Positions 53,284-62,017 of a stretch of DNA of 64,000 nt are shown here, in pieces. Within the stretch, counting starts at the first letter, position 1; every line of letters starts with the position of its first letter. Position numbers and translations under genes: made by a program. This DNA comes from JAJDXW01 sp965223775 (lineage in GTDB: Bacteria > Pseudomonadota > Gammaproteobacteria > HK1), in the NCBI GenBank assembly GCA_965223775.1, contig OZ245021.1:806001-870000 (forward strand), read 5' to 3'. The notes beneath the pieces were generated by a model. The model was given only the letters and a program-made list of their open reading frames with translations, had not been told where the DNA came from and ran no database searches.

Positions 53284-54177
53284 TCAGTCTCCCGGAACGG
53301 TTCCGGGAGGCAGGCTCTCGACGAACGCGCAGATGTCGCGGGGGCGCGTCAGCCAGACCTCGTCTCGATGTCGCTTCAGGTGCTCGAACACCCGGCGGAG
53401 CTGACGGATCCGGTATGGCCGGCCGACCACGAACGGGTGCAGGGAGATCGGGAAGACCAGCGGCTGCCCTTCGCTCTGGCGCATCATCTCGTCGAATCCG
53501 TCAATCAGCATGTCCGTGAACTCGCCCGACGTGTACCGGTACCAGATCACCCCGCGCGTGTCGTTGCACTCGATGGGGTAGGGCATGGAGAGGATCCGGC
53601 CGCCCCGCGTCTTCATCCAGATGGGCTGGTCGTCGCAGGTCCAGTCCATGAAGTAGCGATAGCCCGCCTCCTGCAGCAGGTCCACGGTCACCGCCGAATT
53701 CGACAGCCAGGGGCTCATCCATCCCGCGGGCGGTGCGCCCTCGTGCCGCTCGATGGTGCGGGTCACCTCGTCGATCAGGGTCCGCTCCGCGCCCTCGTCG
53801 AGCCCGCCCTGCTCGTCGCTGTTGGTAACCCCGTGACCGAGGATCTCGTCGCCTCGGCGTTGCAATGCCTCCGGGATGTCCGGGTAGAGGTCGTAGACCG
53901 CGGTGTTCATCTGGGCCTGGGCGGGAATTTCGAGCTCGTCGAAGAGCTCCAGGAGACGCCAGATGCCGACGCGGTTTCCATAGTCGCGCCAGGAGTAGAT
54001 GCTGTGGCTCTCCGCCTGGTCCGGCGGAGCGATGGCTGCGCCCTTGCCGCGGCCGAAGCGAAACGCTTCGATGTTGAGCGCGACGTAGACCGCGAGCCGC
54101 TTGCCGCCCGGCCAACTGTAGTCGGGCCGATCGAGAATGCTCCGGTACGCGTAGCGTCCATGGCTCTCCAGCGTCAT
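53284..54177 (-). CDS. Polysaccharide deacetylase family protein (PuuE/allantoinase-like)
   Basis: 297 residues from ATG 54177. The NodB-type core is readable: YVALNIEAF, QMNTAVYDLYPDIPEALQRRGDEILGHGVTNSDE, PAGWMSPWLSNSAVTVDLLQEAGYRYFMDWTCDDQP and FPISLHPFVVGRP. The pattern with early Asn/Asp replaced suggests the metal-poor group of urate-pathway or peptidoglycan deacetylase-like enzymes. A 10-bp inverted repeat (CTCCCGGAAC/GGTTCCGGGAG, 53289-53309) lies at its 3' end. Confidence 0.85.
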   Translation of the reverse strand: MTLESHGRYAYRSILDRPDYSWPGGKRLAVYVALNIEAFRFGRGKGAAIAPPDQAESHSIYSWRDYGNRVGIWRLLELFDELEIPAQAQMNTAVYDLYPDIPEALQRRGDEILGHGVTNSDEQGGLDEGAERTLIDEVTRTIERHEGAPPAGWMSPWLSNSAVTVDLLQEAGYRYFMDWTCDDQPIWMKTRGGRILSMPYPIECNDTRGVIWYRYTSGEFTDMLIDGFDEMMRQSEGQPLVFPISLHPFVVGRPYRIRQLRRVFEHLKRHRDEVWLTRPRDICAFVESLPPGTVPGD

Positions 54178-54389
54178 GTCGTGTTCCTCCCCGGTAATGG
54201 CGGGCTCCCCGCCGGATTCTCCCGCGGTTCGCCGAGTCCGGCGTCCGGCGTCCGGCATCCCGGACCCGAGCCGGGGGCGGGAGCGCAGGATCGGATGATA
54301 ACGATCCGCGCACGCGCCATGCGAAGCGGTGCATCCGATACCATGCGATCCGGGAATGGCTCGGCGAGGGTGGGCCGCAGCTCGAACCG

Positions 54390-56156
54390 ATGGGACGCAG
54401 ATCCTCCAGATCGAAGGCGCGCAAGGGGAAGGATCCGGGGGCCCGCCTCCCGGCGCGCCTGCGGCCGAGGGCGGCGGCCCGTCTTGCCGAACGGTTTCGG
54501 CAGGCTTCCCTGGACCACCGGGCCGGGCGGTTCGCCACGGCCGAAGCAGGCTACCGCGAGGTGCTCGCGGCCGCACCGGAGTTTCCCGGCGCGGCATTGA
54601 ACTATGCGCTGCTCGCGCGTTCGACCGGCCGGCTCTCCCTCGCCCTCGAGCTCGCGGGGCGGGCGGTCGCGAGCCAGCCGAGGGAATCCGCCGCGCACGC
54701 GACCTTCGGGAATCTGCTCCTCGAGCGGGAGCGGGTCCGCGATGCGGTGGCCGCCTATCGAACCGCCCTCGAGCTCGATCCGGGTCACGTCAACGCGCGC
54801 TTCAACCTCGGCGGCGCGCTCCGGCGGTCGGGTGAGCCCGAGGCCGCGGTTTCCGAGTTCCGCCGGCTCGTCGAGCGGTTTCCCGAAGATCCCGAGTTCT
54901 GGATCGGTCTGGGCGGCGCGCTGCTCGACGCGGGGTCGCTGCGCGACGCAATGGAGGCGCACCAGCGGGCGCTCGTCCTCTCCCCGGACCACCCGGACGC
55001 GCTGACCGAGCTCGGGCTGGCGCACGTCGACGCGGGCGAGTTCGAGGAGGCCGGGCGTTGCTACCGCCGGGTCATCGACGGCCGCCCCAGCCATCCCCAT
55101 GTCTGGCTCAACTATTCCAAGACCCGGCGCTTCGTCCCCGCCGATCGCCCGGAGATCGAGGAGGCGGAGGAGGTCGCGGAACGGCTGGACGCACGCTCGG
55201 CCCCCGGCCCGGAGCGCGGCGACGTGCATTTCGCTCTTGGCAAGATGTACGACGATCTCGGTGAGTACGACCTCGCGTTCGAGCACTTCCGGCGGGGAAA
55301 CCAGATCCTCGAGCGTCACACGCCGTTCGATTCCGGTGAGCTGGACCGCCTGGTGGAGGACATCGAGGCCGGTTTCGACGAAGCGTGGTTCGACCGGGTG
55401 CGGGGGTGGGGGGACCCCTCTCCGCGGCCCATCTTCATCGTGGGGATGCCGCGCTCCGGCACGACCCTGGTCGAGCAGATCCTCGCCTCCCACCCCGAGG
55501 TGCACGGGGCGGGCGAGCTCATCCGCATCCCCAACCTCGCGCAGGGGCTCCTGGGGTCGGGGGGCTCCGGGCTTCGCGTGGCCGCCGCCGCCCTGGCGCG
55601 GGCGGACCTCGAGGCAGCGGCCCGGGACTACCTCGACTACGTCGATGCGCGTGCCGGAGCCGCGGCGAGGACGACGGACAAGCTCCCGGAGAACTACCGT
55701 CATCTCGGGCTCATTGCCGCGATGCTGCCCAACGCCCCCATCGTGCACGTCAGCCGCGACCCGATGGACGTCTGCGTTTCGAACTACCTGGTCCGGTTCC
55801 AGTGGGGACATGCCTACTCGTACGACTTCGCTTCCCTGGCGTGCGAGTACCGCGCCTACGAACGCCTGATGCGCCACTGGCGGGCCGTGCTCCCCTCGCC
55901 CGTCCACGAGCAACCCTACGAGTCCCTCGTCGAGTCCTTCGAATCCGAGAGCCGGCGGCTGGTCGAGTTGTGCGGGCTCGACTGGGACGATCGGTGCCTC
56001 GACTTCCATCTCACCGAGCGTTCGGTGCACACCGCGAGCGGCTGGCAGGTACGCCAGCCGATCTACCGGCGGTCCGTCCACCGCTGGCGGAACTACGAGC
56101 GGCACCTCGGACCGCTCCGCGAGGCGCTCGGCGAGGCCGGAGCTTCCTCCCCGTGA
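54390..56156 (+). CDS. TPR-repeat sulfotransferase
   Basis: 588 residues. An Arg/Lys-rich start is followed by about six tetratricopeptide repeats (residues about 30-260; for example AAYRTALELDPGHVNARFNLGGALRRSG). From about 345 there is a PAPS-dependent sulfotransferase domain with 5'-PSB loop PIFIVGMPRSGTTLVEQIL and 3'-PB motif VHVSRDPMDVCVSNYL. It should transfer sulfate to a protein or carbohydrate. It lies 32 bases before the RuBisCO-like fusion gene, separated by a hairpin. Confidence 0.92.
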   Translation: MGRRSSRSKARKGKDPGARLPARLRPRAAARLAERFRQASLDHRAGRFATAEAGYREVLAAAPEFPGAALNYALLARSTGRLSLALELAGRAVASQPRESAAHATFGNLLLERERVRDAVAAYRTALELDPGHVNARFNLGGALRRSGEPEAAVSEFRRLVERFPEDPEFWIGLGGALLDAGSLRDAMEAHQRALVLSPDHPDALTELGLAHVDAGEFEEAGRCYRRVIDGRPSHPHVWLNYSKTRRFVPADRPEIEEAEEVAERLDARSAPGPERGDVHFALGKMYDDLGEYDLAFEHFRRGNQILERHTPFDSGELDRLVEDIEAGFDEAWFDRVRGWGDPSPRPIFIVGMPRSGTTLVEQILASHPEVHGAGELIRIPNLAQGLLGSGGSGLRVAAAALARADLEAAARDYLDYVDARAGAAARTTDKLPENYRHLGLIAAMLPNAPIVHVSRDPMDVCVSNYLVRFQWGHAYSYDFASLACEYRAYERLMRHWRAVLPSPVHEQPYESLVESFESESRRLVELCGLDWDDRCLDFHLTERSVHTASGWQVRQPIYRRSVHRWRNYERHLGPLREALGEAGASSP

Positions 56157-56159
56157 AAG

Positions 56160-56177
56160 AAGGGCCGAGCGGCCCTT
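56160..56177 (+). terminator. Hairpin between sulfotransferase and RuBisCO-like genes
   Basis: AAGGGCC, loop GAGC, GGCCCTT: a perfect 7-bp stem placed 3 bases after the stop at 56156 and ending 11 bases before ATG 56189. No T tract follows. It may end or attenuate the upstream transcript, or hide the ribosome-binding region of the next gene, which has no clear RBS of its own. Confidence 0.5.
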
Positions 56178-56188
56178 ACAATGCCCCG

Positions 56189-57769
56189 ATGAGCGATTCC
56201 GACCGCATCCTCGCGACCTACGAAGTGCGATCGACGCCGGGCGAGGTGGCCGGGCTCGCCCGCCGCATCGCCTACGAGCAGACCGTGGAGCTGCCGCCGT
56301 ACCTGGTGACGGACCCCGTGGTGTGCGAGCGGGTGCTCGGGCGGGTCGAGACGGTCTCGTCCCTCGATGCCGCTGCCGAGCCGGCCGCGCCGCGCCCCGC
56401 CGGGGCCTCCCACCGCGTCGTCATCAGCTACACGGGGGATCTCGCGAACGGACAGCTTCCGCAGCTTCTCAACCTTCTCTACGGCAACGTGTCGCTGTAT
56501 CCCGGGGTTCGTCTCGTCGATTTCTCGCTGCCTCCCCAAGTCGTCGCCGAGTTCGCGGGACCCCGGTTCGGCGTAGAGGGGCTGCGGCGGATCACCGGGG
56601 TCCGCGGGAGACCCCTGCTCGCCACCGCGCTCAAGCCGCGTGGGCTCCCGGTGGCGGAGTACTCCCGCATCGCCGGCGAGTTCGCGCTCGGCGGCGGAGA
56701 CCTGGTCAAGGATGACCAGAACCTCGTGACCGACTTCGCGGGATTCCGCGAGCGAGTGCTCCGGTGCCGGGACGCGGTGGCGAACGCAAATGCCCGCACC
56801 GGCCGGAACTGCCTCTACTTCCCACTGGTATCGGCCCCTCTCGAATCGATCGAGCTCCATTTCGACTGCGTGCGGGCCGCCGGGCTGCGCGGCGTACTGC
56901 TCTGTCCCGCCGTCCTGGGGCTCGATACGGTGCGCGCGCTTGCCGCCCGCCACGGTCTCGTCCTCATGGCTCATCCGAGCCTCGCCGGCGGGCTCGTGCA
57001 AGGGATGAGCCTGCCCCTGGTACTCGGGACCCTCTTTCGGCTAGCGGGGGTCGACATCTCGGTGTTCCCGGACGCGAGCGGGCGCTTCGGCTTCGCCGCG
57101 GGCGCGTGCGGTGCGATCCGCGAGCGCCTTGCCGCCCCTCTGGGCGAGCTGGCTCCGGCGTGGCCGTGTCCGGCCGGCGGGCTGCAGTTCGACGGAATCG
57201 AGGCGGCCTGCGCCGGCTACGGCGCGGACTCGGTGCTGCTCGTCGGCGGCGCGCTGCTGGGCCACGCGCCGCGGCTCGCGGACGGGACCCGGGCGTTCGC
57301 GGAACGGATCGCGGGGTGCTTTCCGGCGCATCGCGTCGAGCCCGCGGCCCGGGAGGAGCCGCCGGCCGAGTCCGAGTTCCTGCCCTTTCGGCCGGGGTAC
57401 GAGTGGGGCGGCCGCGAGAGCTCTCCCTACAAGACCGCCGCGGCCGATTCGCACGCTCCACCGTTCCGGGGGGTTCGCCGCGTCGAGCTGGTAGGCCGCT
57501 TCGGAGAGCCGACCCGGAGCGATCTCCGCTACTTCGAGGTCGAGGCGGGTGGGAATACCAGCCGCGAGAGGCATGTCCATTCCCACATCATCATCGGCGC
57601 CCGCGGCGAAGGGCGGCTGGTGACGGGAAGCGGGGAGGTCGTGGTGAAGCCGAACGACGTAGCGTTCCTCCCGCCCCTGGAGTCGCATCAATTCAGAAAC
57701 GAAACGGCCGATCCGTTCGGCTTCTTCTGCATCGTCGACCATCGCCGGGATCGGCCTTTTCCGGCCTGA
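56189..57769 (+). CDS. RuBisCO-like protein (form IV) fused to a C-terminal cupin
   Basis: 526 residues from ATG 56189; the longer open frame upstream is antisense-type. Residues 1-380 are a RuBisCO-large-subunit fold: TALKPRGL (Lys149, counterpart of Lys175), GGGDLVKDDQNL with carbamylatable Lys174, and PAGGLQ ... GADSVLLVGGALLGH. The usual Glu after Lys-Asp-Asp is Gln177, and the SGG motif is AGG. Residues about 428-520 are a cupin with His462, His464 (RHVHSHII) and His500 (PPLESHQF). RuBisCO-like enzymes isomerise methylthioribulose-phosphate or decarboxylate acid sugars. Substrate not determined. Confidence 0.88.
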   Translation: MSDSDRILATYEVRSTPGEVAGLARRIAYEQTVELPPYLVTDPVVCERVLGRVETVSSLDAAAEPAAPRPAGASHRVVISYTGDLANGQLPQLLNLLYGNVSLYPGVRLVDFSLPPQVVAEFAGPRFGVEGLRRITGVRGRPLLATALKPRGLPVAEYSRIAGEFALGGGDLVKDDQNLVTDFAGFRERVLRCRDAVANANARTGRNCLYFPLVSAPLESIELHFDCVRAAGLRGVLLCPAVLGLDTVRALAARHGLVLMAHPSLAGGLVQGMSLPLVLGTLFRLAGVDISVFPDASGRFGFAAGACGAIRERLAAPLGELAPAWPCPAGGLQFDGIEAACAGYGADSVLLVGGALLGHAPRLADGTRAFAERIAGCFPAHRVEPAAREEPPAESEFLPFRPGYEWGGRESSPYKTAAADSHAPPFRGVRRVELVGRFGEPTRSDLRYFEVEAGGNTSRERHVHSHIIIGARGEGRLVTGSGEVVVKPNDVAFLPPLESHQFRNETADPFGFFCIVDHRRDRPFPA

Positions 57770-57803
57770 GGGGCGCGCCCGCTCCCGGGCGCGCGTCGCG
57801 CGG

Positions 57804-58037
57804 CTAGCCCGAAAAAATCGCCGATTCTCGTCGCGAGGGCGCCGCGAAGCTGCGAAGCAGAATGCCGTGGTAGCGGGCCGCACGGACTGAACGGCGCCGA
57901 AGGCGCAGCCGACACTAGCGCGTTCGCGCTGTCGAAGCGGCTTGCGGGAGTACGGCCCGCTACCGCGGCGAGCTTGGGAGCGCGAAGCGACAGATTGGCG
58001 TCCGCTAGCCAAGAAATCGGTGATTTTTCCGGACTAG
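57804..58037. repeat. Structured palindromic repeat element, copy 2 (inverted)
   Basis: 234 bases with CTAG at both ends (57804-57807, 58034-58037) and an imperfect terminal inverted repeat of about 26 bp. Its block 57901-57953 matches copy 1 (27484-27536) on the opposite strand at 51 of 53 positions. The inner stem GGTAGCGGGCCG (57869-57880) pairs with CGGCCCGCTACC (57953-57964); it occupies the same place as the copy 1 stem but has different bases. It sits between the convergent RuBisCO-like and dksA genes, and its final CTAG supplies the dksA stop codon. Confidence 0.85.
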
Positions 58038-59212
58038 GGCCGGTACTGGCGCTCCAGCATCTCCCGGCGCTCCTGCGCCTCGACCGACAGGGTGGCAATC
58101 GGCCGTGCCTCGAGACGTCCGAGCCCGATCGGATCCCCCGTCTCCTCGCAGAATCCGTAGCTCCTGTCCTCGATGCGGCCGAGCGCCTCGTTGATCTTGC
58201 GGATGAGCTTGCGGTAGCGGTCCCGGGTGCGAAGCTCGAAGCTCATCTCGGTCTCGCGGCTCGCCCGCTCCGCCTCGTCGCTCACTTCACGCTGCTGGTC
58301 CCGCATCGATTCCAGGGTCTGCTCGGATTCGTCCAGCAGCGCCTGCCGCCAGTCGTTCAGCTTGCGGCGGAAGTATTCGGTCTGCAGGGGACCCATGTAT
58401 TCCTCGTCGCCGTTCGGCATGTAGCCTTCGGGCAGTTCCGGGGAAACAGGAGGAGCGGCCGGAGATGCACCTTGCGGGGTGGGAGACGCGGCATCGGCCG
58501 TCTTCGCCGACCTCGAGCCGCGGGCGGCGCCGGTCCGGGCCCTGGACTCTCCGGACTTCTCTCCCGACTTCGCGCCGGACTTCGCGGCGGGCTTCGCGGC
58601 GGGCTTCGCGCCGGGCTTCGCGGCGGGCTTTGCGGCGGGCTTCGCGGCGGGCTTTGCGGCGGGCTTCGCGGCGGGCTTCGTAGCGGGCTTTGCGCCGGGC
58701 TTCGCCGCGGGCTTTGCGGCGGGCTTTGCGGCGGGCTTTGCGGCGGACTTCGTAGCGGGTTTCGCGGCGGACTTCGCGCCGGGCTTTGCGGCGGACTTCG
58801 TAGCGGGTTTCGCGGTGGGCTTCGTAGCGGGCTTCGCGGTGGGCTTCGCCCGGGACTTGGCTGCCGTCCCGGTCCGCGAGACGCTCCTCTTCTTCCGGCC
58901 GGCGGGCGCCGTGTCGGCTCCCCGAGCGCCGGCGCTCGATTCCGGAACGTCGCCCGGGGGCGCTTTCTCCGGCGCCGCGGCCCTGGTGCCGGCTCCTGCC
59001 TTCGCGGGGCGAGAAGCGACCGTGCGGCCCGCCGCTTTCGGGGAGGCGGCCTTCGGCGCGGATGATCCTTTGGCCCCGGACTTTTCCGCGGCCGTCCCCT
59101 CGGCCGCGGAGGACGCACCGGAGCCTTTTTCGGCGCCGGTCCGCCTTCTTGCCTGACGGGTGGAGGGTTCGGCCGTCTTCCCGCTCGTTGCCAAGGTCGT
59201 CTCCGAAGGCAT
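58034..59212 (-). CDS. dksA: DksA-family RNA polymerase-binding protein with long histone-H1-like N-terminal tail
   Basis: 392 residues, more than twice normal DksA length. Residues about 265-392 are the DksA part: coiled-coil hairpin (TEYFRRKLNDWRQALLDESEQTLESMRDQQREVSDEAERA) and the C-terminal YGFCEETGDPIGLGRLEARPIATLS, where most zinc-finger Cys are replaced. Residues 1-110 are basic and Ala/Ser/Lys-rich; 121-215 are AKPA-type tetrapeptide repeats as in AlgP and histone H1. The tail probably binds nucleic acid; the core should bind the RNA polymerase channel with ppGpp. ATG 59212 is the only start that keeps the tail. Confidence 0.88.
   Translation of the reverse strand: MPSETTLATSGKTAEPSTRQARRRTGAEKGSGASSAAEGTAAEKSGAKGSSAPKAASPKAAGRTVASRPAKAGAGTRAAAPEKAPPGDVPESSAGARGADTAPAGRKKRSVSRTGTAAKSRAKPTAKPATKPTAKPATKSAAKPGAKSAAKPATKSAAKPAAKPAAKPAAKPGAKPATKPAAKPAAKPAAKPAAKPAAKPGAKPAAKPAAKSGAKSGEKSGESRARTGAARGSRSAKTADAASPTPQGASPAAPPVSPELPEGYMPNGDEEYMGPLQTEYFRRKLNDWRQALLDESEQTLESMRDQQREVSDEAERASRETEMSFELRTRDRYRKLIRKINEALGRIEDRSYGFCEETGDPIGLGRLEARPIATLSVEAQERREMLERQYRP
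58568..58855 (-). repeat. 12-bp coding tandem repeats (AKPA units) in the dksA tail
   Basis: About 24 units near GCGGGCTTTGCG on the plus strand encode repeated Ala-Lys-Pro-Ala or Ala-Lys-Ser-Ala. Units vary by third-base changes (TTC/TTT) and by Gly, Thr or Ser codons. The array is prone to slippage, so the tail length is probably variable between strains. Confidence 0.88.
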
Positions 59213-59554
59213 TGTCGTTCTGGAACGAAGCCGCGCAAAGTAGACGATCTGGCCCGCACGGACAAGACGCTGCCGAATTTCTCGTTCGGAAGAGCGGGGA
59301 ACCGAATCCGGCCGGGGGAACCTCGCCCGGGGACGGCCCGTCCGAGCCTCGAGCGAACGGGACTCGACGCGCCCGGGCCCGGGCGGGAGTCGTCCGGAAA
59401 GCTCCGCCGCCCGGCCGTCGAGTGCAAAGTCGCGCCCCGCATCGCGGGATAGAATTGGCGGTTCGGGCCGTGCGAGCGCGGTCCCGCGGCCCGCCGCGCG
59501 GGCGGGCGGGCGCCCTCCGCCGGCTTGCGACCCCATGCCCGAAGGAGGGTGCTC
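59213..59554. promoter_or_regulatory. Divergent region between dksA and citrate synthase
   Basis: 342 bases with no supported gene; both flanking genes are transcribed outward, so it contains two promoters. TAGAAT at 59450-59455 could be a -10 box for the citrate synthase gene, but no -35 box fits well. AAGGAGGG at about 59541-59548 is the citrate synthase ribosome-binding site. Confidence 0.4.
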
Positions 59555-60697
59555 ATGACGGATGCGAATCAGCCCGAGGTGCATCGGGGCCTCAAGGATC
59601 TCTGCTTCGACCGTTCCCCCACCACCCTCATCGACGGCCGGGCCGGCGATCTCAGGTACCGTGGATATTCGATCCATGATCTGGCTGCCCGTTCGTCCTT
59701 CGAAGAGACCGCCTGCCTCCTGCTGTACGGCGAGCTTCCGACGAGATCCGAGCTCGACGCCTTCGACGGTGCGCTGAAGGAAGCCCGCCGCCTGCCCGCC
59801 GCCATCTACGACGTCATCCGCGCGGTCAGGGATGCGCATCCCATGGACGTGCTGCGCACCGCGGTGTCCGCGCTCGCCGCCTGCGACCCCGAGACGGGAG
59901 ACAACTCGCTCGACGCGACCCGGCGCAAGGGGATCCGGCTCACCTCGCAGGTGCCGATGATCGTCGCCGCACATCACCACCTCCGGCAGGACCGGGATCC
60001 GGTGCCCGCGAGCGCCGCGCTGGGTCACGCCGCGAACTTCCTCTACATGCTCAAGGGCGAGGCCCCGAGCGTGGACGCCTCGTCGTTGATGGATACCGAC
60101 ATGGTGCTGCACGCCGAACACGGCTCGAACGCGTCGTCGTTCACCGCGCGGGTCGTCGTCAGCACCGATGCGAACCTGCACGCCGGCATCACCGCGGCCG
60201 TCGCGGCGCTCTCCGGTCCCGCCCATGGTGGGGCGGCGGAGAACGTGATGCGCATGGCGAAGGCGATCGGCGACCCGTCCCGGGCGGCGGCCTACGTCAA
60301 GGAGAAGCGCAAGGCCCGCGAGCCGATCATGGGCTTCGGCCATCGGGTCTATCGGGCCGAAGACCCGCGGGCGCGGCATATGCGCGAGGGCGTGAAGCGC
60401 CTGTCCGAGGAGATGGGGCAGCCCCACTGGCACGAAATCCTCGAGGCGCTCGTGGAGGCGATGCGCCCCTATTCCCGGCATGGCGTGAACGTGAACGTCG
60501 ACTTCTATGCCGGGGTCGTCTACTACCTGCACGGTGTCCCGGAGGATCTGTTCGTGCCGATCTTCGCGATCGGCCGGATCCCGGGCTGGACGGTTCAGGC
60601 GATGGAGCAGCTCGAGAACAACATCCTGATCCGGCCACGCCTCCTCTACACCGGTCCCGGGGCGCGGGAGTACGTCCCGATCGAAGAACGCGGCTGA
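59555..60697 (+). CDS. Citrate synthase / 2-methylcitrate synthase family
   Basis: 380 residues from ATG 59555 with strong RBS AAGGAGGG. It has the short bacterial/archaeal type: DLRYRGYSIHDLA, LHAEHGSNASSFTARV with catalytic His, FGHRVYRAEDPRA with the second His, and NVNVDFYAGVVYY with the catalytic Asp. It condenses oxaloacetate with acetyl-CoA or propionyl-CoA. The type leaves 2-methylcitrate activity open, which would suit propionyl-CoA from nitrile or amide breakdown. Confidence 0.93.
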   Translation: MTDANQPEVHRGLKDLCFDRSPTTLIDGRAGDLRYRGYSIHDLAARSSFEETACLLLYGELPTRSELDAFDGALKEARRLPAAIYDVIRAVRDAHPMDVLRTAVSALAACDPETGDNSLDATRRKGIRLTSQVPMIVAAHHHLRQDRDPVPASAALGHAANFLYMLKGEAPSVDASSLMDTDMVLHAEHGSNASSFTARVVVSTDANLHAGITAAVAALSGPAHGGAAENVMRMAKAIGDPSRAAAYVKEKRKAREPIMGFGHRVYRAEDPRARHMREGVKRLSEEMGQPHWHEILEALVEAMRPYSRHGVNVNVDFYAGVVYYLHGVPEDLFVPIFAIGRIPGWTVQAMEQLENNILIRPRLLYTGPGAREYVPIEERG

Positions 60698-60877
60698 CCT
60701 CCGGCCACCGGCCCGCGGGGCTGCGCCGCCGGTGCCGCGGGGCGCCGGTCCGCGGTTCGGAGCATGGCGGCTTGTCCCCGGCATGCGCCGTCGTCTCCGC
60801 GCGCCCCACGGCCCGTCTTCGCCCACGACGCACGAGGGGCGACGACACGCCCCGCCGCGGCCGACGGGGCCGGGAGT

Positions 60878-61852
60878 TCAGGACATCGCCGCGCTGATCG
60901 CGGCGGCCGCCACCACGTCGTCCACCGTCGCGCCCCGCGAAAGATCGCAAACGGGGCGGGCGAAGCCCTGCAGGAAGGGTCCGATCGCGCGCGCGCCGCC
61001 CACGTGCTCGCTCAGCTTGTAGCCGATGTTGCCCGCATCGAGGTCCGGGAACACGAGGACGTTGGCGCGCCCCGCGACATCGCTCGAGCCGGAAATCTTC
61101 GTCTCGGCGACCCTCGGCACGAGGGCGGCATCGACCTGGATCTCGCCGTCGACCGCAAGCTCCGGGGCGCGGGCGCGGACGATCTCCACCGCCCGGCGGA
61201 CCTTCTCGACCCGCTCGTGCCGTGCGCTGCCGTGGGTCGAGAACGACAGCATCGCGACCCGCGGCGTGACCCCGAGAAGCCGCTCGGCGCTCTTCGACGA
61301 GGCGATCGCGATGTCCGCGAGGGCTTCGGCATCGGGGTCGACGTTGACCGCGCAGTCCGCGAACACGAGCGCGTCGTCGCGGCCCGGGGGGGCGATGAGG
61401 AAGAAGCTCGAAGGGGTGGTGATGCCTTCGGCGAGTCCCACGGACATCAGCCCGGCCTCGACTACCCGGGCCGTGGGCTGGTTCGCTCCCGCGACGAGCG
61501 CATCCGCGTCTCCCGCCCTCACCGCCATCGCCGCGTAGAAGAGCGGCCTCGCGAGCAGCCGCTTCGCTACCCGTTCGTTCGTCCTCGGCCGGCCTTCGAC
61601 GTAGAGCGATGCGTACCGGTCGAGCGCCTCGCTCGTCGAGGGCGATACGCTCTCGATTCCGTCGAGCGAGACCCCGGCCGCGGCCGCGCTCGCTTCCAGC
61701 CCGACACGCTCTCCGACCAGCACCGGACGGGCGATGCCCCCGTCGTGCAGGCGTCTCGCCGCGCGGACGATCCGCGTATCGCCGCCCTCCGGCAGGGCTA
61801 CGGATCGACGGTGCGCCTTCGCGCGTTCGACGAGTCGCTCGATGATGTCCAT
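60878..61852 (-). CDS. pta: Phosphate acetyltransferase
   Basis: 324 residues, the short Pta form: RSVALPEGGDTRIVRAARRL, DALVAGANQPTARVVEAGL, VAMLSFSTHGSA, GEIQVDAALVPRVAETKI, and ANVLVFPDLDAGNIGYKL near the C-terminus. It interconverts acetyl-CoA and acetyl phosphate. No acetate kinase gene is nearby. Phosphate butyryltransferase or an ethanolamine-type Pta are less likely alternatives. It diverges from the DHDPS-family gene. Confidence 0.9.
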   Translation of the reverse strand: MDIIERLVERAKAHRRSVALPEGGDTRIVRAARRLHDGGIARPVLVGERVGLEASAAAAGVSLDGIESVSPSTSEALDRYASLYVEGRPRTNERVAKRLLARPLFYAAMAVRAGDADALVAGANQPTARVVEAGLMSVGLAEGITTPSSFFLIAPPGRDDALVFADCAVNVDPDAEALADIAIASSKSAERLLGVTPRVAMLSFSTHGSARHERVEKVRRAVEIVRARAPELAVDGEIQVDAALVPRVAETKISGSSDVAGRANVLVFPDLDAGNIGYKLSEHVGGARAIGPFLQGFARPVCDLSRGATVDDVVAAAAISAAMS

Positions 61853-62017
61853 GGACGGTTTCCAGCCTCGCCCCGCGGACCGATATCGGCCCTGGCCGGA
61901 AGCGCGCTTCGCCCGCGCGAGTCCGAGACGCCGGACAACGGCGTATCCTTAGGGTAACCCAGCGGGCGCATGATGGCGGCCCGCGGGTCGGGTTTCGAAC
62001 GGGGGGAGCCGGGCAGG

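Noticed and set aside
56189..57769. Genuine carboxylating RuBisCO
   Set aside because: Metal-site KDDQ, the altered SGG loop and missing loop-6 residues exclude forms I-III; no phosphoribulokinase or small subunit is near.
58568..58855. CRISPR-like array
   Set aside because: The repeats are contiguous 12-bp coding units without spacers, in frame with DksA.
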